Positions 17,811 to 27,376 of a stretch of 64,000 nucleotides of DNA are shown here, piece after piece. How positions within the stretch are numbered: the stretch's first letter is position 1; each line of letters begins with the position of its first letter. The notes under the pieces were generated by a model. It was not told where the DNA came from and ran no database searches. It worked only from the letters and a program-made list of their open reading frames with translations. The position numbers and the translations under genes were made by a program. The DNA comes from Ruegeria sp. AD91A (GTDB lineage: Bacteria; Pseudomonadota; Alphaproteobacteria; Rhodobacterales; Rhodobacteraceae), in assembly GCF_003443535.1 (NCBI RefSeq), contig NZ_CP031946.1:1984001-2048000 (forward strand). The letters are read 5' to 3'.

Positions 17811-20594
17811 TCATTCCGCTGCGATCGCATCCTCGATCTTTTCGACACGAATGGCCGAGAACTTGAACTCGGGGATCTTGCCGTAAGGGTCGATGGCCGA
17901 GTTCGTCAGGATATTCGCTGCCGCTTCGACATATGCAAACGGAATGAACACCATGTCTTCGGCAATTGCCCGATCGGCGCGCACCATGATTTCAATCGAA
18001 CCACGACGCGTGGTCAGGCGGATCATTTCACCCGGTTCGATTCGCATCAGCTTCAGTGTACGCGGGTTCATCGAGCAGTTGGCCTCGGGCTCAACCGCGT
18101 CAAGAACCTTGGCGCGGCGGGTCATCGATCCGGTGTGCCAATGTTCCAGCTGACGGCCAGTGGTGGCAATCATCGGGTATTCGTCATCGGGCGCCTCATC
18201 GGGCGGGATGACGCTGGCCGGTGTGAACCTTGCCTTGCCGCCCGCACGAGGGAAACCATCACCGAACACGATAGACTGGCCGGGATCGGTTTCGCTGAGC
18301 GCCGGATAGGTGATCGTCTCGGTTTCCAGCCGTTCCCACGTGATATTGTCCAGCGATTCCATGGTCAGTTTCATCTCGGCAAAGACCTCAGACACATCGG
18401 TGTAATCCCAGTTCAGACCGATCCGCTGTGCCAGTTCGACTGTGATCTTCCAATCCTCGCGTGCCTCACCCGGAGGTGCCACGGCCGGACGGACACGCTG
18501 AACCTGACGGTTGGTGTTCGACACCGTGCCGTTCTTTTCATACAGCGCCGAGGCCGGCAGGATGATGTCCGCATAGTTCGCGGTTTCGGTCAGGAAGATG
18601 TCCTGCACGATCATCAGGTCCAGCTTGGCCAGCGCTTCACGTGCGTGGCCAACATCCGGATCGGACATGGCCGGGTTTTCACCTTGAATGTACATGCCCT
18701 TGATGTTGCCCGCATAGGCTTGGTCGATGATCTCTGTGACGGTCAGGCCCTTCTCGTTCGAGAAATCATCCGATTTCCAGACATTGGTGAATTGCGCACG
18801 AATGCCATCGTCCGTAACCGTTTTGTAATCCGGCAGGAACATCGGGATCAGACCCGCGTCTGACGCGCCCTGCACGTTGTTCTGGCCCCGCAGAGGGTGC
18901 AGACCCGCGCCGGGTTTGCCGACGTTCCCGGTCATCAGAGCCAGCGAGATCAGGCAGCGTGAGTTATCTGTGCCGTGGATGTGCTGGCTGACGCCCATGC
19001 CCCAGAAGATCAGACCAGCCTTGGCTTGTGCAAAGGTGCGCGCAACGCGGCGCAACTGATCCGGTTCGATGCCACAGATCGGCGCCATCGCCTCGGGCGT
19101 GAACTGGCGCAGGTGCTCTTTCTCGGCTTCCCAGTTCTCGGTCCAGCGGTGGATATACTGGCTGTCATACAGCTCTTCCTCGACGATCACGTTCATGATC
19201 GCGTTCAGCATCGAGACATCCGCGCCCGGGCGGAATTGCAGCATTTCGTCGGCAAACTTGCGCATACCAACGCCGCGCGGGTCCATCACGATCAACTTGC
19301 CGCCGCGTTTGGCGAACTGCTTGAAATAGGTCGCGGCAACGGGGTGGTTCTCGATCGGGTTCGACCCGATGATGATCGCCACATCCGCGTTTTCGATCTC
19401 GTTGAAGGTCGCGGTCACGGCGCCCGAGCCGACGTTCTCGATCAGAGCGGCCACAGACGATGCGTGACACAAACGGGTGCAGTGGTCGACGTTGTTGTGC
19501 TTGAACCCTTGACGGATGAACTTCTGAAACAGATAAGCTTCTTCGTTGGTGCATTTGGCCGAACCAAAGCCAGCAATCGAAAGCGGGTTTTCGTCGCGCA
19601 GGGCCATCAGCCTGGTTGCGGCCAGATCCATCGCCTCTTCCCATGTCGCTTCGCGGAAATGGGTGCCGATTTTACCGGGATCGACGTTCAGCCCCTTCTC
19701 GGGCGCGTCCTCGCGCCGGATCAACGGCTTGGTCAGGCGGTGCGGGTGGTGGATGTAGTCGAACCCAAAGCGGCCTTTGACGCACAAACGGCCTTCGTTT
19801 GCCGGGCCGTTGATGCCCTCGACATACTTGACCTTGCCGTCCTTGACCTTCAGCGAAACCTTGCAGCCTACGCCACAGAACGGGCAGACGCTTTCGGTCT
19901 CAGAGTCGTAATCTCTGCTGTCCCCCTGCTGTTGGTCGTCCAGCACGGTTGCAGGCATGAGCGCTCCTGTCGGGCAGGCCTGAACACATTCACCACAAGC
20001 GACACAGGTTGAATCGCCCATCGGGTCGTTCTGGTCGAACACCACCTGAGAGGTGTGGCCGCGGCCAGCCATGCCGATCACGTCATTCACCTGCACATCG
20101 CGGCAGGCACGGACGCAGAGGTTGCAGTTGATGCAGGCATCCAGATTGACGCGCATCGCAACGTGGCTGTCATCCAACAGCGGGATCTTCTCGGCCTCTT
20201 TTGCCGGGAAGCGGCTGTCGCTGACATCGTTCAGCCTGGCCATGTCCCAGAAATGGCTGGATGCGTCATGGGGTTGCTCGGGCTGGTCAGCCACCAGCAG
20301 TTCCATGACCATCGCACGGGATTTCTCGGCGCGGTCGGTGTCAGTCTTGACGACCATCCCGTCAGCAGCCGGACGGATGCACGAGGCGACCAGAGTACGC
20401 TCGCCTTCCACCTCGACCATACAGGCGCGGCAGTTGCCATCGGGTTTGTAACCCGGTGCCGGTTTGTGACACAGATGCGGAATAACCAGTCCACGGCCAT
20501 TGGCCGCGTCCCAGATGGTGGTGCCTTCGGGCACGGTGACGTCATCGCCATTCAGGTTGAAGGTGACGGTCTTGGTTGGGCTTGCATCAAGCAT
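17811..20594 (-). CDS. fdsA: NAD-dependent formate dehydrogenase, molybdenum-containing alpha subunit
   Basis: A 927-residue cytoplasmic molybdo-iron-sulfur subunit that oxidises formate to CO2. N-terminal [2Fe-2S] Cys are at 42, 55, 58 and 72; two ferredoxin-type [4Fe-4S] sets follow (154/157/160/164 and 197/200/203/207). A third cubane uses Cys 237/240/244 and 271 at the entrance of the bis-MGD catalytic domain. The molybdenum ligand is Cys376 in DHCTRLCHASS, where E. coli FdhF has selenocysteine, so no recoding is needed. The order of clusters matches Rhodobacter capsulatus FdsA. It is 13 bases downstream of the NuoEF-like partner and starts after GGGAGACAGATCC. No FdhD-type sulfurtransferase gene is next to it. 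Confidence 0.95.
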   Translation of the reverse strand: MLDASPTKTVTFNLNGDDVTVPEGTTIWDAANGRGLVIPHLCHKPAPGYKPDGNCRACMVEVEGERTLVASCIRPAADGMVVKTDTDRAEKSRAMVMELLVADQPEQPHDASSHFWDMARLNDVSDSRFPAKEAEKIPLLDDSHVAMRVNLDACINCNLCVRACRDVQVNDVIGMAGRGHTSQVVFDQNDPMGDSTCVACGECVQACPTGALMPATVLDDQQQGDSRDYDSETESVCPFCGVGCKVSLKVKDGKVKYVEGINGPANEGRLCVKGRFGFDYIHHPHRLTKPLIRREDAPEKGLNVDPGKIGTHFREATWEEAMDLAATRLMALRDENPLSIAGFGSAKCTNEEAYLFQKFIRQGFKHNNVDHCTRLCHASSVAALIENVGSGAVTATFNEIENADVAIIIGSNPIENHPVAATYFKQFAKRGGKLIVMDPRGVGMRKFADEMLQFRPGADVSMLNAIMNVIVEEELYDSQYIHRWTENWEAEKEHLRQFTPEAMAPICGIEPDQLRRVARTFAQAKAGLIFWGMGVSQHIHGTDNSRCLISLALMTGNVGKPGAGLHPLRGQNNVQGASDAGLIPMFLPDYKTVTDDGIRAQFTNVWKSDDFSNEKGLTVTEIIDQAYAGNIKGMYIQGENPAMSDPDVGHAREALAKLDLMIVQDIFLTETANYADIILPASALYEKNGTVSNTNRQVQRVRPAVAPPGEAREDWKITVELAQRIGLNWDYTDVSEVFAEMKLTMESLDNITWERLETETITYPALSETDPGQSIVFGDGFPRAGGKARFTPASVIPPDEAPDDEYPMIATTGRQLEHWHTGSMTRRAKVLDAVEPEANCSMNPRTLKLMRIEPGEMIRLTTRRGSIEIMVRADRAIAEDMVFIPFAYVEAAANILTNSAIDPYGKIPEFKFSAIRVEKIEDAIAAE

Positions 20595-20607
20595 GGATCT
20601 GTCTCCC

Positions 20608-22311
20608 TCAGATTTCGTCAGCGAAATGTTTCATGACCAGACGGATCGGGTTCGGGGCCGCCTGCCCCAGACCACAGATCGAGGCGTCGCCCATGACCTG
20701 ACACAGATCTTCCAGCAGGTTCTTATCCCACTTGTCGGCCTGCATCAGCTTGACCGCCTTTTCGCAACCCGCCCGACAGGGGGTGCACTGGCCGCAGCTT
20801 TCGTCCTCGAAGAATCGCAACATGTTCAGCGCCGCATCGCGGGCCGTGTCCTGATCGGACAGAACCACAACCGCAGCAGACCCGATGAACGTGCCCAGCG
20901 GCTGTAGGGTGTCAAAGTCGAGCGGGATGTCGTCGATGCTGGAGGGGAGAAGACCTGACGACGGCCCGCCCGGTTGATACGCCTTGAACACATGACCTTC
21001 GACCATGCCCCCGGCAGCATCAATCACGTCAAGAATGGTCGACCCTGCCGGCAGCAGGTAGACGCTGGGTTTCGCCACCCGGCCCGAGACCGAATAACTG
21101 CGCAGCCCCTTGCGGCCATTCTTTTCAACCGAATTGAGGATTTCCGGACCTTCCCGGCAGATCTTGGACACCCAGTAGAGCGTTTCCACGTTGTGCACCA
21201 GCGTCGGGCGTCCAAACACGCCGACCTGCGCCACGAAGGGCGGTCGGTGACGCGGCAGGCCTTTTTTGCCTTCGATCGACTCGATCATCGCGGATTCTTC
21301 ACCGCAGATATAGGCGCCAGCGCCACGGCGCAGATCGATATAGCCAGGCTCAACAATTCCGGCATCTTCCAGCGCGGCGATCTCGCGGCGCAGAATTTCC
21401 AGAACCGCAGGGTATTCGTCGCGCATATAGATAAAGCAGGTCTCGGCCTCGACCGCCCAGGCGGCGATCAACATGCCTTCAAGGAAGACATGCGGTGTGC
21501 GTTCCAGGTAATAGCGGTCTTTGAAGGTGCCGGGCTCGCCCTCGTCGCCATTGACGGCCAGATAGCGCGGACCTTCGTTCATGCGAACAAAGCCCCATTT
21601 TTTGCCCGACGGGAAGCCCGCACCGCCCAGACCGCGCAGGCCCGAGGACAGGACAACTTCCTGTACATTCTCCCAATTGCCGCCGTCACGCAGTTCTTTC
21701 AGCGTGGCGTAACCGCCATTTGCCTCATACGCTGCGAAAGCTTCGTAGTCGGGCAGATGGGCATGGGTGTCATCCGCAGCAATCGCGGCCTGCACCTTAT
21801 CGGGGTTGGCATGGTCGATATGGTTGTGACCGATCTCCAGCACCGGCGCTGTGTCACAGCGGCCCATGCAGGGCGCGCGGACCACACGGACTTCGGTCGG
21901 GTCCAGACCGTCTTTCAGTGCCTTTTGCAGTTGTTGGGCGCCCGCCATTTCGCAGGACAGGGAATCACAGACGCGAATGGTCAGCGCAGGCGGAGGAGTC
22001 TCGCCTTCTTTCACCACGTCGAAATGAGCGTAGAACGTCGCGGTCTCGTAGATTTCCGCCTGACCGATCCGCATCTCGACCGCCAGCGCGGCAATATGGT
22101 CGGCACTGATATGGCCGTGTTCATCCTGAATCAAATGCAGGAATTCGATCAGCAGATCGCGGCGGCGCGGACGGTCGCCCAGCAGGCGGTGAATTTCAGC
22201 CTGCGCCTCATCCGTGAACTGACGACCTTTGGGCGTGTGTCGCCCCTTGCCTTTACCTGACTTCCAGACGCCCTTGGGTGCGACTGATGGCTTGGTGTCT
22301 AATGGTGCCAT
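20608..22311 (-). CDS. fdsB: Formate dehydrogenase NAD/FMN subunit, fused NuoE-NuoF type
   Basis: A 567-residue protein joining two modules that are separate genes (fdsG and fdsB) in Rhodobacter capsulatus. Residues about 30-165 are NuoE-like with a [2Fe-2S] site at Cys 115, 120, 148 and 152. The rest is NuoF-like: RGLGGAGFPSGKKWGF and GAGAYICGEESAMIES bind FMN and NAD(H), and ESCGQCTPCRAGC near the C-terminus carries the [4Fe-4S] cluster. It passes electrons from FdsA to NAD+. The ATG at 22311 follows GGAGGGCATC. The 30-residue basic N-terminal tail (PKGVWKSGKGKGRHTPKG) is a feature I cannot explain. Confidence 0.94.
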   Translation of the reverse strand: MAPLDTKPSVAPKGVWKSGKGKGRHTPKGRQFTDEAQAEIHRLLGDRPRRRDLLIEFLHLIQDEHGHISADHIAALAVEMRIGQAEIYETATFYAHFDVVKEGETPPPALTIRVCDSLSCEMAGAQQLQKALKDGLDPTEVRVVRAPCMGRCDTAPVLEIGHNHIDHANPDKVQAAIAADDTHAHLPDYEAFAAYEANGGYATLKELRDGGNWENVQEVVLSSGLRGLGGAGFPSGKKWGFVRMNEGPRYLAVNGDEGEPGTFKDRYYLERTPHVFLEGMLIAAWAVEAETCFIYMRDEYPAVLEILRREIAALEDAGIVEPGYIDLRRGAGAYICGEESAMIESIEGKKGLPRHRPPFVAQVGVFGRPTLVHNVETLYWVSKICREGPEILNSVEKNGRKGLRSYSVSGRVAKPSVYLLPAGSTILDVIDAAGGMVEGHVFKAYQPGGPSSGLLPSSIDDIPLDFDTLQPLGTFIGSAAVVVLSDQDTARDAALNMLRFFEDESCGQCTPCRAGCEKAVKLMQADKWDKNLLEDLCQVMGDASICGLGQAAPNPIRLVMKHFADEI

Positions 22312-22352
22312 GATGCCCTCCGATTCAGGCCCCGTGTCTCATCAGGTTAACA

Positions 22353-22385
22353 TATCGTCAAATCGCTTTTGGCAATTGCACGATA
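22353..22385. promoter_or_regulatory. Candidate LysR operator upstream of the formate dehydrogenase genes
   Basis: In the 85-base gap between the LysR gene and fdsB there is an inverted repeat TATCGT-N21-ACGATA. Its position directly upstream of fdsB suits a regulator site, but the spacing is longer than the classical T-N11-A box, so this is a guess. Confidence 0.35.
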
Positions 22386-22396
22386 ACGACACCTTA

Positions 22397-23278
22397 TCAC
22401 CGCAAAGACGTCACCACGGCGCGCAGCGCCCGTACAGTTGGCAGTTCTGGATCGCGGCTTCGTGTCGCCAGACAAATCGGTTTGCTGACAATGGGCTCGA
22501 CCAGCGGCAGCACCTTTGTCCCTTTCAACTCGCCCAATGCCCGAATAAGGACACGGGGCACAACCGTGGCGGCCAGCCCCTCGCGTGCCATCACCATCGA
22601 AGCGGTAAACCCGCTGGTTTCGGCAACCACGTCCGGGTACAAACCCTGATCTTCAAATACATGATCCAGAATACGCCGGTTCTGCATCTGCGGCTCGAGC
22701 AGACTTAGCGGGAATTCGGCCACGCGCGCCCAAGGTATCGGACCGGTTTCGTCCGTCATGTGCGAAGGGACCAGCAGAACATAGGTTTCCTCGTACAAAG
22801 GTTGCACCTGTCGCAGGTCGGTCCCGATGCTGTCGCCATACGTTACCCCAGCATCCAGGCTGCCTTCGTCCAGCCGGTGTTGAATGGCCGTGGCTGACAT
22901 GGTTTCGATGCGCGTAATGATACGTGGATGCGCCTGTCTCAACCGTTTGGTGAGCCGCCCGGTAAAGGCGATGGCCGTCGGGATCACACCCAAAATCAAC
23001 GTGCCGGTGATCTCGCCTTTGGCGGCCAGTACCTGTTGTTCCAGTGCTTTGGTGTCATCCAGAATGCGACGCGCCCGCTGGACGATCATCTCCCCCTCTT
23101 CCGTCAGACCTTGAAACCGGTTGGCGCGGCGGACGATAGAGACGCCCAGCCTCTCTTCAAGATTGCGAATGCGCATCGAGAACGCAGGTTGCGAAATCCC
23201 GCACTCTTCGGCCGCCTTGGCAAAATGGCGGTGCCGCGCAAGGGCGCTGAGCAGTTGCAGGTCGCGGATTTCGATCAT
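22397..23278 (-). CDS. LysR-type transcriptional regulator, probably of formate dehydrogenase
   Basis: A 293-residue LysR-type protein. The N-terminal winged helix-turn-helix is MIEIRDLQLLSALARHRHFA then AKAAEECGISQPAFSMRIRN (residues 1-60), followed by the effector-binding domain with GTLILGVIPTAIAFTGRL. I start at 23278, the usual LysR N-terminus, rather than 12 codons upstream. It is encoded just upstream of fdsB on the same strand, so it can be cotranscribed and may control formate oxidation; the inducer is unknown. No ribosome site is strong. Confidence 0.88.
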   Translation of the reverse strand: MIEIRDLQLLSALARHRHFAKAAEECGISQPAFSMRIRNLEERLGVSIVRRANRFQGLTEEGEMIVQRARRILDDTKALEQQVLAAKGEITGTLILGVIPTAIAFTGRLTKRLRQAHPRIITRIETMSATAIQHRLDEGSLDAGVTYGDSIGTDLRQVQPLYEETYVLLVPSHMTDETGPIPWARVAEFPLSLLEPQMQNRRILDHVFEDQGLYPDVVAETSGFTASMVMAREGLAATVVPRVLIRALGELKGTKVLPLVEPIVSKPICLATRSRDPELPTVRALRAVVTSLR

Positions 23279-23530
23279 TTGGACGTTTCTCGAATGACGG
23301 GTCGAAACCCACATTAAGGGGAATTAGGCTGGAGAGGAAAGAATGGCTAACTGACACGTCGAAAAACAGCTGCAACCTCAGATACAGAATACCAATCCGG
23401 GCAGTTCCGGGACCATTCCGGTAGTTGGGTATGCGGGACAAAGCTGACGTCCACAGGGCTCATCGATGATTGCCCCAACAACTGTGGTCAACGTGCATGA
23501 TGTCAAAAAAGAAACAACTGTGTCACGAAA

Positions 23531-25837
23531 TCAGAATCGAACACTAAGATTTGCCCCCAAACCATGTTCTTGACCATTTGAACGCACCGAATAGCCGTAT
23601 CCTGCTGTTAGTCTGGCTTGCTCAGATATTTGATACCCTAGCCCCAACCCGAGAACGAAGCCGTTGGCTCCTCGGTTTTGCCCGACCTGTGTAAATGTCC
23701 CAAATATCGGGCTTGTAACCGTGACTTCATGCTCACCATCCTTGTTGGCAAAAAAGTCGTACTCGTAGCGAGCAAAGGCAATTGGGGTTAGCACACCATT
23801 TTCACTCAAGAAGTCCCGTTGATAGTCGACGCCAATCGAAGCGACCAAAGACTCTGCATCCGCTTTTTCAATTGAATAGTTGAAATCGCCGCCTCCGGTT
23901 TCTGTTCCAGAGCCTTGTTGGATGCGCCCGTAGTTTAGTCCGAAAACCGTGGAAACTCTTGCGCCACTGTCCAGATTAAACAGCTTCCGTGCCTGGATAC
24001 CGGCGTGAATGCCTTCTTGGTCCAAATCCGACTTTGCCTCGCCTCCCGTAAACCCATCTACAGATGGGTTATTCCGCTTGGCGTCAGTTTCACCGAACAT
24101 GTAACCGATCAGCCCGGAGAACTCCCATGTTCCGGTCGTAGTACGCCCGTAGACGCCAGCGTGATAGCTGTCGGTCGAAAAGTCCTGATCGACTTGATCG
24201 TGCTCATCCATGGAGGACGTCCCGAATCCTGCGTACACGCCTACGACCCCTCTTTCCGAACTGAAGACATCCGCACCGACCAAAATGGTGCCGAGCGAAT
24301 AGCCGAATGTCCCCAGACCGTTACTTCCATCAACGTCCCCGCTCACATAGGCCGTGTCGATCCACCAGCGCCGATCAGAGCAGTCTATTGCGCCGCTGGG
24401 GCTCTGGGCCGCGCCGATTTCGCCTGCTGCAACGGGTTGATCCTCATTACTGAAGCCGACCGCTTGATACTTGCGGCAGTCAGCGTGGCTCAGCACTGTG
24501 TTGGTTATTAGATCCAGTTGCTCGAGCCCGACCGTCAGGTTTGAAGAATAGGGTTCCGCATGCACGCGGTTAAATCCAGCCAAACCTGAATTGGTAAGCG
24601 TGTTAACGGCGTTGCCCAAGGTTGAGCCATTAGTCAGATTGGTTCCGGGTGCTGTGTTTGTGGTGTTGGCCACCGCACCAGCAAGGTTGCTTGCATTGGG
24701 TGATCCGACAACTGCTGGATTCTGCGGCAAACTCGAGACGGGAAGAGTCGCAAAGGCAATATCAATTCTACCGTCTGCGGTAGGGGTATTTGCAATACTC
24801 AAACTGGACAATGCCGGCAGGGTTCCCCCGGCAACTAATGTCGGTGAGTCTCCATCAAAACTTGAAGCTTGAAAAACCGTGTAATTGTTGCCAGCAGCAT
24901 AGTCTTGCGCAGTCAGGCCGGGCCGAGCAGCTTCGACTTGTATGGTAGCTTTGTTGATACCAGTGACTGCGTCTGTTGACGAAACCAGATCCGCGTTTTG
25001 TGCCGCTGTGGGGTCGACTTCCGACAAAATCGTCGACCCTGCATCGAAGGATATTGCACTATTAATATTCAACGTCCCAATCGAGGAGCCCGGTGAAAGA
25101 ACAGCGCCATTTCTCACGTTGAAATTGAATGCGTTCACGGTGCCGTTGCCGGCCAGAGTACCAAAGTTATCAAAATCGACCGTGGTCAGACTGCTGGATG
25201 CATCGAGTCGTAGCGTTGTGCCGCCACCTATCACCATATCGCTAGTGGCCGACGTCGAACTGTTGGTCAGAGTAAAATCAGACGCTTGAGCAACTCTTGT
25301 CTGAATATTGAGCACACCAAACGCGATTTCCGTTGCGTTTGTTACTGTCAAGTTATCGTAAGTTAACGGCGTGTCTGATTGGAAATAAACCTCGGTTGGG
25401 TCAACATCACCCCCATTTGCGGGCGCAAATGTCATGGATCGTCCTGATCCAATCGAAGTCCCTACAATATTGACTCGTAGTCTGCCGTTGATTTGCGTCG
25501 TCAAGGCCTCCCGTGAAACAAAGTCGCCGCTCCCAGCCGCGACATCGACGTTCAACAAAGTCAGTACCGATGCTTTGTCTGGATTTTGACTCTGCCCCGG
25601 GACATAAAGCTCAATTTCCCCAGAAGGCGTTATGGAAGAATTACCAATCAGAAGCGCCGTAATAGGCCCGTTTGGAATTGGCAGGCAGGTTTTCACAGTA
25701 GAAGATATCGTCTGCCCGCTAAGAATAGTCTCTGTTCCAGCAGTGTATTCGTCACGGGGAGCACCAACTTCAACGCAAGATTGCGAACTTTGGGCCCAGG
25801 CATCGCCGGGCAGTAGGAAATACGCCAAGGCTCCCAA
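23531..25837 (-). CDS. Autotransporter with C-terminal beta-barrel; unusual start
   Basis: About 768 residues: an export signal ending FLLPGDAWA-QSS, a beta-helical passenger rich in Ser/Thr/Asn/Gly (to about residue 480), and an autotransporter barrel (from about AGFNRVHAEPYSSNL) that ends NLSVRF, a classic Omp C-terminus. The passenger likely reaches the cell surface; its target is unknown. The only start after the in-frame TAG (25844-25846) is a TTG with no ribosome site, giving a very short signal peptide. A second frame (TTG at 25902, after GAGGG) would supply a 20-residue basic n-region, so a one-base frameshift near 25835 is possible. The region is AT-richer than its neighbours. Confidence 0.75.
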   Translation of the reverse strand: MGALAYFLLPGDAWAQSSQSCVEVGAPRDEYTAGTETILSGQTISSTVKTCLPIPNGPITALLIGNSSITPSGEIELYVPGQSQNPDKASVLTLLNVDVAAGSGDFVSREALTTQINGRLRVNIVGTSIGSGRSMTFAPANGGDVDPTEVYFQSDTPLTYDNLTVTNATEIAFGVLNIQTRVAQASDFTLTNSSTSATSDMVIGGGTTLRLDASSSLTTVDFDNFGTLAGNGTVNAFNFNVRNGAVLSPGSSIGTLNINSAISFDAGSTILSEVDPTAAQNADLVSSTDAVTGINKATIQVEAARPGLTAQDYAAGNNYTVFQASSFDGDSPTLVAGGTLPALSSLSIANTPTADGRIDIAFATLPVSSLPQNPAVVGSPNASNLAGAVANTTNTAPGTNLTNGSTLGNAVNTLTNSGLAGFNRVHAEPYSSNLTVGLEQLDLITNTVLSHADCRKYQAVGFSNEDQPVAAGEIGAAQSPSGAIDCSDRRWWIDTAYVSGDVDGSNGLGTFGYSLGTILVGADVFSSERGVVGVYAGFGTSSMDEHDQVDQDFSTDSYHAGVYGRTTTGTWEFSGLIGYMFGETDAKRNNPSVDGFTGGEAKSDLDQEGIHAGIQARKLFNLDSGARVSTVFGLNYGRIQQGSGTETGGGDFNYSIEKADAESLVASIGVDYQRDFLSENGVLTPIAFARYEYDFFANKDGEHEVTVTSPIFGTFTQVGQNRGANGFVLGLGLGYQISEQARLTAGYGYSVRSNGQEHGLGANLSVRF

Positions 25838-25843
25838 CGTGGA

Positions 25844-26076
25844 CTAGAGACAATTGCACGCTGAGCGTATCTTACCGAATATTTCGGGTCCTTTGATTGC
25901 AATAGCTTTCTCCCTCAACTCCACAAGTGAGGCTACACCCGTTTTTTGATAGGCAGAGAGCTTTTTTTTAGTTTTTCGGAGAAGTCGAACGATTGACTGC
26001 CTTGGGCTCACACCGGCCCTTAGCCTCACCAAAGCACTACCCGTAAGGTGCTCAGCCAAGCGGAAGCACTCTGCTG
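25844..26076 (-). pseudogene. Remnant of a LuxR-family DNA-binding domain
   Basis: The minus-strand frame reads [20 protein letters not shown], then RAGVSPRQSIVRLL, RKTKKKLSAYQKTGVASLVE and LREKAIAI before a TAG at 25844. This follows the LuxR/FixJ C-terminal helix-turn-helix pattern (LTxAExRLAxxL, recognition helix, KTGVxSxxELV). A few residues between LL and RKT are missing compared with the family. No receiver or sensory domain precedes it: the frame runs straight into the end of ychF. I read it as the 3' end of a deleted regulator gene, but a tiny intact DNA-binding protein starting at TTG 26059 cannot be excluded. Confidence 0.55.
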
Positions 26077-27174
26077 TTACGTATTGAACAAGAAGTGCAT
26101 CACATCGCCATCCTTGACGATGTAGCTTTTTCCCTCGGCCCGCATTTTGCCTGCCTCTTTGGCCCCTTGCTCGCCGTTGCAGGCAATAAAGTCGTTATAG
26201 GCGATGGTCTCGGCGCGGATGAAACCCTTTTCGAAATCACCATGAATGACACCAGCCGCCTGCGGTGCAGCAGTGCCCGTAGGGATGGTCCAGGCGCGGG
26301 CTTCTTTCGGGCCGACTGTGAAATAGGTTTCCAGCTTGAGCAGGTCGTAACCGGCACGGATCAGACGGTCGAGGCCGGGCTCTTCCAGACCCATTTCCTC
26401 AAGGAACATCTGTGCCTCGTCCGCTTCAAGCAGGCTGATCTCTTCTTCAATCTTGGCGCTGATGATGACATGAGAATTGCCTTGGGCGGCAGCCATTTCG
26501 GCGACTTTCGCCGAGTATTCGTTGCCTTCAGCGGCTTCTTCCTCGGACACGTTACAGACATAAAGAACCGGCTTGGTGGTCAGCAGTTGCAACATCTTCC
26601 AGGCTTTGGCGTCTTCGTCCGAAACTTCGACCAGACGCGCAGGTTTACCGTCCTCCAGCATCTCCTGCGCTTCGGCAAGCAGGCGTTCCTGCTGTTGTGC
26701 CTCTTTGTCGTTGCCTTTCAGTTTGCGCACCAGGTTGGCGCGGCGCTTTTCGATGCTTTCCAGATCGGCCAGCATCAACTCGGTTTCAATGGTCTCGGCG
26801 TCGGCCACCGGATCGATGCGGCCTTCTACATGGGTCACGTCGCCATCTTCGAAACAGCGCAAGACATGGGCAATGGCATCGACCTCGCGAATATTTGCCA
26901 GAAACTGGTTGCCCAGCCCCTCGCCTTTCGAGGCCCCCTTCACCAGACCGGCGATATCCACGAATGTCATCCGCGTCGGGATGATCTGTTTTGACGTGGC
27001 GATTGCTGCCAATTTGTCCAGCCTGTCATCTGGCACGGCCACATCGCCGACGTTGGGCTCGATGGTGCAGAATGGGAAGTTCGCGGCTTGCGCGGCAGCG
27101 GTTTTGGTCAACGCATTGAACAGGGTCGACTTGCCCACGTTCGGCAGACCCACGATTCCCATTTTAAAGCCCAT
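26077..27174 (-). CDS. ychF: YchF/OLA1-type ribosome-binding ATPase
   Basis: A 365-residue Obg-related P-loop ATPase associated with ribosomes and stress responses. The G1 motif NVGKST is at residues 12-17, [20 protein letters not shown] is the G3/switch region, and [13 protein letters not shown] replaces the NKxD guanine-specificity motif, as in YchF, so it prefers ATP. The C-terminal TGS domain includes [21 protein letters not shown] start at 27174, preceded by GGAGGCCGAT, instead of five codons upstream. It is divergent from the PagL-like gene. Confidence 0.96.
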   Translation of the reverse strand: MGFKMGIVGLPNVGKSTLFNALTKTAAAQAANFPFCTIEPNVGDVAVPDDRLDKLAAIATSKQIIPTRMTFVDIAGLVKGASKGEGLGNQFLANIREVDAIAHVLRCFEDGDVTHVEGRIDPVADAETIETELMLADLESIEKRRANLVRKLKGNDKEAQQQERLLAEAQEMLEDGKPARLVEVSDEDAKAWKMLQLLTTKPVLYVCNVSEEEAAEGNEYSAKVAEMAAAQGNSHVIISAKIEEEISLLEADEAQMFLEEMGLEEPGLDRLIRAGYDLLKLETYFTVGPKEARAWTIPTGTAAPQAAGVIHGDFEKGFIRAETIAYNDFIACNGEQGAKEAGKMRAEGKSYIVKDGDVMHFLFNT

Positions 27175-27376
27175 ATCGGCCTCCTGCATAGAATACGAAC
27201 GCAGCTTCTATGCAGGTCCGCATCAATGCGCAAGCAAATGCTGGAGGTGCATTTTGCTGAGTCCCTTTCGCAACATCACAAAAACGTTCCCAAAACGTGT
27301 TCTTGTGGGAACTGAAAAAAATGCCCTACGATAACCACTTAGCATTGCACGATCGAATTTTTACTGGCGGGAAACT

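Noticed and set aside
17748..18863. 371-residue plus-strand open frame
   Set aside because: It is antisense to the formate dehydrogenase alpha-subunit gene and encodes no known family; its openness follows from codon bias of the true gene.
19459..19490. Possible selenocysteine position in formate dehydrogenase
   Set aside because: The codon is TGC (Cys376 in CTRLCHASS), not TGA, so the enzyme uses cysteine and needs no SECIS element.
20974..22260. 428-residue plus-strand open frame
   Set aside because: It is the complement of the NuoEF-like formate dehydrogenase subunit, which has all expected cofactor motifs.
25844..25846. TAG read-through joining the LuxR remnant to the autotransporter
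   Set aside because: A DNA-binding domain followed by an export signal makes no sense as one protein; the shared frame is most likely coincidence.
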